Source: Hyphomicrobiales bacterium | Lineage (GTDB): Bacteria > Pseudomonadota > Alphaproteobacteria > Rhizobiales > Devosiaceae | Reading direction: 5' to 3' | Length of the DNA: 64,000 nt | NCBI GenBank assembly: GCA_027487555.1 | Contig: JAIYDI010000018.1 | Location: 310,001 to 374,000, forward strand | Shown here: positions 58,660 through 64,000 of the stretch, piece after piece | Layout of the letters: every line of letters begins with the position of its first letter | Numbering within the stretch: position 1 is the stretch's first letter | Position numbers and translations under genes: made by a program | The notes under the pieces: model-generated | The model's input: the letters and a program-made list of their open reading frames with translations, nothing else | Databases searched by the model: none | What the model was told of the DNA's origin: nothing

Positions 58660-59024
58660 GGGGACCTAGTTGAGCGGAGCGACGGCTCGAAGTCAAGTTG
58701 GGGGGTAACGCGAAATTGCAGATTGGAACTCAGGTCCAAATAGACCCTATGGTCGCTTCCGGTCTCGGTGGACAACCAAACGTTCACAGTGCGAGATCAT
58801 GTCCGATAAGTTCGCGTATCTGGCGCTGGTCACTGCGACGCTTCTGCCATGCGGTACGATGATCTACTGGCCTCGCTGGGCACGCCGATGATAGGATCAC
58901 CGCCCATCCGGGCGATCGCCTCTAGCTTGATGTCCTACGAGCCAGCTTTGCGATCTAGGGCTAACCGAACGTTCACTCCCCGTCGATAGAGCGAGGTGGA
59001 CGCATTCGCAAAAGGACATGCAGC

Positions 59025-60647
59025 ATGCGGATTACGGCGGTACTCGCAGGCGTGTTGATTTCACAGGTTCTGGTCCTGAATGCGGGCGCCTTCGACCTTG
59101 ATCCGGCCAGCGCCGTGTTAATCTCCTCACGACCCACAATCACAGACCGCAACGGCGTGACCCTCGCCACCGACATCGGCTTGCCTTCGCTTTACGCGAC
59201 GCCGGGGATGGTGCTGGACGCAGATGCGGCTGCCCAGAAGTTGCACGCGGTTTTGCCCGAGCTCGACCTGAAGTCGTTGCGGCACAAGCTGGCAGGCGCC
59301 GGCGGCTTCATCGTGCTGAGGCGCAACTTACCTGCGGTAGTTGCCGAGGAGATCCGGGCTTTGAACATACAAGGGTTCACCCTCGTAGACGAAAGCCAGC
59401 GCTTCTATCCATTCGGCGAAGAGGCGGCTTTCGGCACTGGCTGGGCCAATGACGAGCAACAAGGTATGGCCGGGATCGAGCAGCACCTTGACGATGACGG
59501 ACTGGCTACTCTGCGGGCATCTGGCCAAGCTGCGCCGGAAACCATTAAGCCGGTCACCCTATCGATCGACGTGCGCGTTCAGAACGCCATGTACAACGAG
59601 TTGGTCGATGCGCTGGCGCGGTACAAGGCAATCGCCGCCTCCGGCGTCATGATGAACGTCAGGACCGGCGAGATCATCGCCATGGTGTCGCTGCCCAGCT
59701 TTGACCCGAACCGGCCGGGAACGATCGATGAGCTCCATAATGGGGAGCAGAACCAGCGCTTCAACCGCATCACGTCCGGCATCTACGAGCTCGGCTCGAC
59801 CTTCAAGACCGTGACCTTTGCCGGTGCGCTGGACGCAGGCGCAATCAAGCTGACCGATACCGTGGATGCGACTGACCCTATAAGGTTCGGACGGGTCACG
59901 ATCGACGACTATCAGGGCAAGCACCGGGTCCTGACCGTGCCGGAAATCTATAAGTTTTCGTCGAACATCGGCACGATCAAGGTCATGCAGGCGCTGGGCA
60001 AGGACCAGTTCAGGGCTTTCTTGACCCGCATGGGATTTGACCAGCCAGTGCCGCTTGAATTGCGGGATATGCGCCCGCCGAATGTGCCCAAGACATTTTC
60101 TGACGTTTTGGCAGCGACAGCTACTTTTGGGCAGGGGATATCGGTTTCGCCCTTGCACATGGTTCGGGCCTACGCCGCGCTGGTCAATGACGGCATGATG
60201 GTCGAGCCCACCTTGTTCCCTCGCTCCGAGGAAGACGCGGCCAAAAGCGCGAAGCAGGTGGTTTCGGCTGAGACCAGCGCGCGGGTCCGCTATCTCCTTC
60301 GCCTGAACGCGCTGGAGGGCTCTGGTACTCGTGCCAATATGTTTGCGGATGGTTACCGCATCGGCGGCAAGACGGGCACTGCGGAAAAAGTGGTTGGCAA
60401 CACCTACGATGCCGACCGGACACTTGCGATCTTTGCTTCGGCATTTCCCATGGAGGCACCTCTATATGCGATGGTGATCCTCGTGGACGAACCCAAAAAA
60501 GAAGACGATCAGGCGGGTGTCACGGCGGGCTGGAACGCCGGTGAGGTGACGGGGCGTCTGGTTAAGGTCGTTGCACCGATGCTAGGGATAGAGCCGTACT
60601 CCGGAGATGAAATAGACAGTAGCCTGATCCCCTCAGAATTGATGTGA
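59025..60647 (+). CDS. Class B penicillin-binding protein (FtsI/PBP2-like transpeptidase), divergent paralogue
   Basis: SxxK in GSTFKTV, SxN in SSNIGT, KTGT in GGKTGTAEK; N-terminal PBP dimer domain RPTITDRNGVTLATDI. Confidence 0.9.
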   Translation: MRITAVLAGVLISQVLVLNAGAFDLDPASAVLISSRPTITDRNGVTLATDIGLPSLYATPGMVLDADAAAQKLHAVLPELDLKSLRHKLAGAGGFIVLRRNLPAVVAEEIRALNIQGFTLVDESQRFYPFGEEAAFGTGWANDEQQGMAGIEQHLDDDGLATLRASGQAAPETIKPVTLSIDVRVQNAMYNELVDALARYKAIAASGVMMNVRTGEIIAMVSLPSFDPNRPGTIDELHNGEQNQRFNRITSGIYELGSTFKTVTFAGALDAGAIKLTDTVDATDPIRFGRVTIDDYQGKHRVLTVPEIYKFSSNIGTIKVMQALGKDQFRAFLTRMGFDQPVPLELRDMRPPNVPKTFSDVLAATATFGQGISVSPLHMVRAYAALVNDGMMVEPTLFPRSEEDAAKSAKQVVSAETSARVRYLLRLNALEGSGTRANMFADGYRIGGKTGTAEKVVGNTYDADRTLAIFASAFPMEAPLYAMVILVDEPKKEDDQAGVTAGWNAGEVTGRLVKVVAPMLGIEPYSGDEIDSSLIPSELM

Positions 60648-60747
60648 GAATTCGGACCAATCGTTCCGAAATCGGTGCATGTCAGGGTTTTGGACTTTTG
60701 ATAATTGAAGTATAATCATATCTATCGTTTTATTGTCCGAGGTCCAG

Positions 60748-60993
60748 ATGCGGTACACCTCTTCTCTGATTTCAGGCCGACAACTCCGCGCTGCCCGAGC
60801 GCTTGCAGAGCTAACTCAGCGCGACCTTGCTGACGAGGTCGGCGTTAGTGAGCGGTCGGCCTGCCGGTGGGAACGGCACCCCGATAAGCGTCCGGTCGGC
60901 AAACCGACCAACGGCCGGATTGAGGAGGCCCTGCGCAAACATGGCGTGCGACTAATAACCGACCCAGCGCCGGGTTGTTGTATGATCAAATGA
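60748..60993 (+). CDS. XRE-family helix-turn-helix protein
   Basis: ISGRQLRAARALAELTQRDLADEVGVSERSACRWE. Confidence 0.8.
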   Translation: MRYTSSLISGRQLRAARALAELTQRDLADEVGVSERSACRWERHPDKRPVGKPTNGRIEEALRKHGVRLITDPAPGCCMIK

Positions 60994-61133
60994 CCAGCGT
61001 CGGAATAATTCGATGGAAGGCGGCCATGTGTCCGGCATGTTCAGCCTGTCCTACCGCCGGCCGATCTGTCCTGCCCTTGCGCATCCGGGCGTCCACGGGC
61101 TAAGCCGAGAGGACGAAAGAAGTTGGCTGTGTC

Positions 61134-61436
61134 ATGCGCAAACCGGCGTTTTCGTGGATCCCGGCTGAAATCAAGAGCTATAAGGCGCTGTACAAGGGCC
61201 GCCGCTACTGGGTATTCGAGAATGATTTTGCCCGCCCATTTGACAGCCACACCGACGAAAAATACGACCAGCTACTAGTTTACGACAGTCTGACAGACGC
61301 CATCAGCGCCAACGGCTATCGAAGCCCAGACGGAACTATCCACGGCTGTTCATTCTGGGGGCAAGGGATAACTTTTGAATGCGACGATCCCGCAGGCATG
61401 GTTTTTTGGATAAAATCGATCGACCGCTGGATGTAG
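61134..61436 (+). CDS. Hypothetical small protein
   Basis: ORF with protein-like composition (aromatic/Trp rich), no recognised family. Confidence 0.5.
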   Translation: MRKPAFSWIPAEIKSYKALYKGRRYWVFENDFARPFDSHTDEKYDQLLVYDSLTDAISANGYRSPDGTIHGCSFWGQGITFECDDPAGMVFWIKSIDRWM

Positions 61437-61624
61437 TAAGATGCCCTTTGTGGATCAGCGTGAAGCCGACCGCATCTGGGTATGAGATTGTAGGCTGGTC
61501 CGCGGCGCCGTTGGACCGACGAGGTCAAGTAAGAGCTGTGTCGCGCCCTCTGGGTATCCCAGTTCTAGCAAGCTCTTTGCACCCACACGTTAGCGGACAT
61601 GTCCGCCCTGTTATCTAAAAGATG

Positions 61625-62044
61625 TCAGCCCGCAGAAAGCATTTGGCCTTTCTTCGCAATCACATCGGCGACGTTCCAAGCCCCGGGGACCGGCGAGTTA
61701 TACATCTTTACCAATACGGATACATTTTCCGTGGGAGAGTAAATGCTCGTCAAAGATAAACTTCCGCCGTCGGCGCTTCCAATCGAGCCGAGGTAGCGTT
61801 CTCCTACCTGACCTGCGCTACCCATAATGGCGAAGTACTGAAAACCGTTTTGCTGGGCGATTTGGGCGGCTCTCAATAAAGTCTCGGGCCCAGCGCTTCC
61901 CTTAAAGAGCCAGCCAGATGCCCTTGTGTCGAGGCGGAAAGTGTCAGGTGCAATTGCGGTGGTATTGGTTGTGACACAGCCTGATAGGGCCATTGATACG
62001 AATAGCAGGGGAAAAAGGCCTATACCCGTACGCAAGACAAACAT
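61625..62044 (-). CDS. Putative lipoprotein
   Basis: Lipobox LFVSMALSGCVTT; AAQIAQQNGFQYFAIMG. Confidence 0.7.
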   Translation of the reverse strand: MFVLRTGIGLFPLLFVSMALSGCVTTNTTAIAPDTFRLDTRASGWLFKGSAGPETLLRAAQIAQQNGFQYFAIMGSAGQVGERYLGSIGSADGGSLSLTSIYSPTENVSVLVKMYNSPVPGAWNVADVIAKKGQMLSAG

Positions 62045-62235
62045 TTTTCCCCTCTTACCCTAACTCGAACGTATATCACCACGGAGACGTGGCGAGGTCA
62101 ATCCAGAGGCTGAGGGCATTTTCTTGGCCCCAAACTCTATGCGAGCGTGCCCTCGGAGATACGGGCCAATAACTCGATAAAGAAACCACGAGAGGGCACT
62201 GGAGGGCGGTTCGAAAACGAAGGCCGTGCAGGCGG

Positions 62236-62742
62236 TCAATGCGACGGAAAGGCCGCAGTTCCCTGATCAGTGACTATCTCATACCGGGTCAATCTCGAGC
62301 AAACGCGAGACGTCCAGAATTGAAATTCGTCGCCCTTCGTGTAAGTCCCGACCGGGCTGTTTAACGCGCTGAGCATCGCCATTTTCGTCAAACCAGTCGG
62401 TTCAGACGAGGAACTGAGGCTGTCCAACCGATCCTGAAGACGTGCGTTTCGAAAGCCTTGGCTCATCTGATCTAGGGCGTCGGTCGTCGAGAGCTCCAAG
62501 CTAGACGCAACGGCCTCCCATTCCGACCCGCTAAGCCGCAAACTTGGGCATTCTCCCTCGTTCAGGACGACGTTCCGGACGTGGACCGTGGCTGCATCCA
62601 CGGTGCAGCTTACATCACCCCTTGGGTGAGTGGTGCAGGTGAGGATCTCCGAAATGGGCCCCGCCAAGACCGAGCTCTGGGAGACCAGAGGCCCTAACGC
62701 GCAGGCGACAATCAACCCTAGAAGTCTGGTTTTCAATGTCAT
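62236..62742 (-). CDS. Hypothetical secreted protein
   Basis: MTLKTRLLGLIVACALGPLVSQSSVLAGP signal peptide; four Cys in mature part. Confidence 0.6.
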   Translation of the reverse strand: MTLKTRLLGLIVACALGPLVSQSSVLAGPISEILTCTTHPRGDVSCTVDAATVHVRNVVLNEGECPSLRLSGSEWEAVASSLELSTTDALDQMSQGFRNARLQDRLDSLSSSSEPTGLTKMAMLSALNSPVGTYTKGDEFQFWTSRVCSRLTRYEIVTDQGTAAFPSH

Positions 62743-63008
62743 CGAGAGCCCCGCTGCACTTTCCGCTGTGTCGCACCCTACCGGGAAACCAACTTTGGCA
62801 GAGTAGCTCAGGAAGGTGAACGCTTTCCTTCAGTGGCTGGACCGGGCGCATGGTGCTCAAAACTGCGTCTCCGCACGGTCTCATATCATGGAGGTGCTGG
62901 CACCCGAAGGGTCCGGAAACCGGAAGTTACTACACGCGATGGGGTCGCTGCTGTTTCCCTCGGCGCAAAGCGAGGTTGCGCCGTGCAGCACCGTGGCGCG
63001 GGTCGGCG

Positions 63009-63671
63009 TTAAGGGTGGGCCTCAGCCCATTCCCAAGCAAGCTTCTGCGCCTCGGCGATCTGATTGCGCGTCATGCGGGATGCCACATCGTCGCGAAGCT
63101 GGGCGGCGCCGGCAACACCCTTGCTGGCCGCAAGGTTGAACCACATGTGCGCGAGCACGTTGTCCTGCGGCACGCCCTCGCCGTTTTGGTACCTGAACCC
63201 GAGGCTGGACTGGGCGTCGGCATCGCCCTGCTCTGCGGCGAGACGATACCACTTAACCGCCTCGGCGTAATTTTGCAGAACGCCGTAGCCGAATTGGTAC
63301 ATGAACCCGAGCCTGACCTGAGTGCGGGCATGGCCCTGCTCGGCGGCCAGCCGGTACCAGCGCGCCGCCTCGGCATAATTTTGCGGTACGCCCTTGCCCC
63401 TATAGTAGTATTGCAAACGCAGCGCCTCGTAAAATGAGTTCGGCGCTTCGAGCAGCATCTCGTAGTACCCATCGCCGAGGTAGTACATGTCCCCGAGCGT
63501 GGCCTGAGCAAGAGCGTTGCCCTGCTCTGCGATCGGTCTAAGGATCCGCAGCGCCTCGGCATAATCACCGGCCTGATATGCCGCGCGCGCATCCTCCAAT
63601 TGCCCTGCGGTTGCCGGCGCCATCGAGGCCAGCCCCAGTGCCAGAAGCAGGCTCATAAGAAGCATTCGCAT
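63009..63671 (-). CDS. Sel1-like repeat protein
   Basis: Repeats EAARWYRLAAEQGHARTQVRLGFMYQFGYGV / EAVKWYRLAAEQGDADAQSSLGFRYQNGEGVPQD; signal peptide. Confidence 0.92.
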   Translation of the reverse strand: MRMLLMSLLLALGLASMAPATAGQLEDARAAYQAGDYAEALRILRPIAEQGNALAQATLGDMYYLGDGYYEMLLEAPNSFYEALRLQYYYRGKGVPQNYAEAARWYRLAAEQGHARTQVRLGFMYQFGYGVLQNYAEAVKWYRLAAEQGDADAQSSLGFRYQNGEGVPQDNVLAHMWFNLAASKGVAGAAQLRDDVASRMTRNQIAEAQKLAWEWAEAHP

Positions 63672-63926
63672 GAGACTTCATCCTCCGGGCCCATTGAGGC
63701 TAAGCACATTTCATAGGCGGTAACTCGCGCAAGTTACAGGGCTTGCCTTCTTCGCGACCGCCCCATGTTGCACCGCGCGACCAAAGGCGCCGCTCGGGGC
63801 GAAAAAACGCTTGTTCATCTGGCGCAATCAGGCCATCTTTATATTTGATTTCACGCCACTTGAGGGATGTCGGTTGCCCCATGCCCCCAAGTCGAGTCAT
63901 GTATTCGATGGGGCGGGGGAAATATC

Positions 63927-64000
63927 ATGGCTTTCAAGGACGATGTCGCCGATCTGGCGAAGCGCGCCATTAGTGCGCAGGCGGTAGCTCAGACCGAAGA
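63927..64000 (+). CDS. Truncated CDS running off window end
   Basis: ATG at 63927: MAFKDDVADLAKRAISAQAVAQTE, open to window end. Confidence 0.5.
   Translation, partial: MAFKDDVADLAKRAISAQAVAQTE

Noticed and set aside
62795-62820. tRNA-like fragment ggcagagtagctcagg
   Set aside because: Only a D-arm-like stretch; no anticodon arm, T-arm or acceptor complement downstream.

Overview
The window is a high-GC alphaproteobacterial chromosomal segment, Hyphomicrobiales/Devosia-like by gene content (inference). Left to right it contains:
(1) an amino-sugar type locus: divergent BadF/BadG kinase, RpiR regulator, SIS protein, sugar-binding protein and a single-chain fused permease;
(2) a TctDE two-component system, an orphan binding protein and a complete TctCBA tripartite tricarboxylate transporter;
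(3) MFS, LysR and thioredoxin/CcdA genes;
(4) a dense pseudogene graveyard at about 16.9-20.2 kb: frameshifted TauE/SafE, Blh phosphatase with an in-frame stop, truncated MBL hydrolase, EAL remnant, ABC permease remnant;
(5) a four-gene TelA / lipoprotein SBP-vWA / XpaC / Tat-type SBP operon, the best candidate here for a poorly described system;
(6) a bufferin-type operon (DUF2282, DUF692/MNIO, DUF2063, DoxX) divergent from a SigF-like sigma and NrsF-like anti-sigma pair, with matching promoter-like elements on both strands;
(7) a type I secretion locus with its own ECF sigma/anti-sigma, an RTX protein and a poly-Asp subtilase;
(8) tRNA-Met(CAU);
(9) a large exopolysaccharide cluster with WecB/WecC and Wzx/Wzz;
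(10) an AT-richer island encoding a secreted domain both standalone and fused to a trypsin-like protease, then a divergent PBP and small orphan genes.
No rRNA or CRISPR array was seen. All calls come from reading the sequence and supplied translations; no database search was run.
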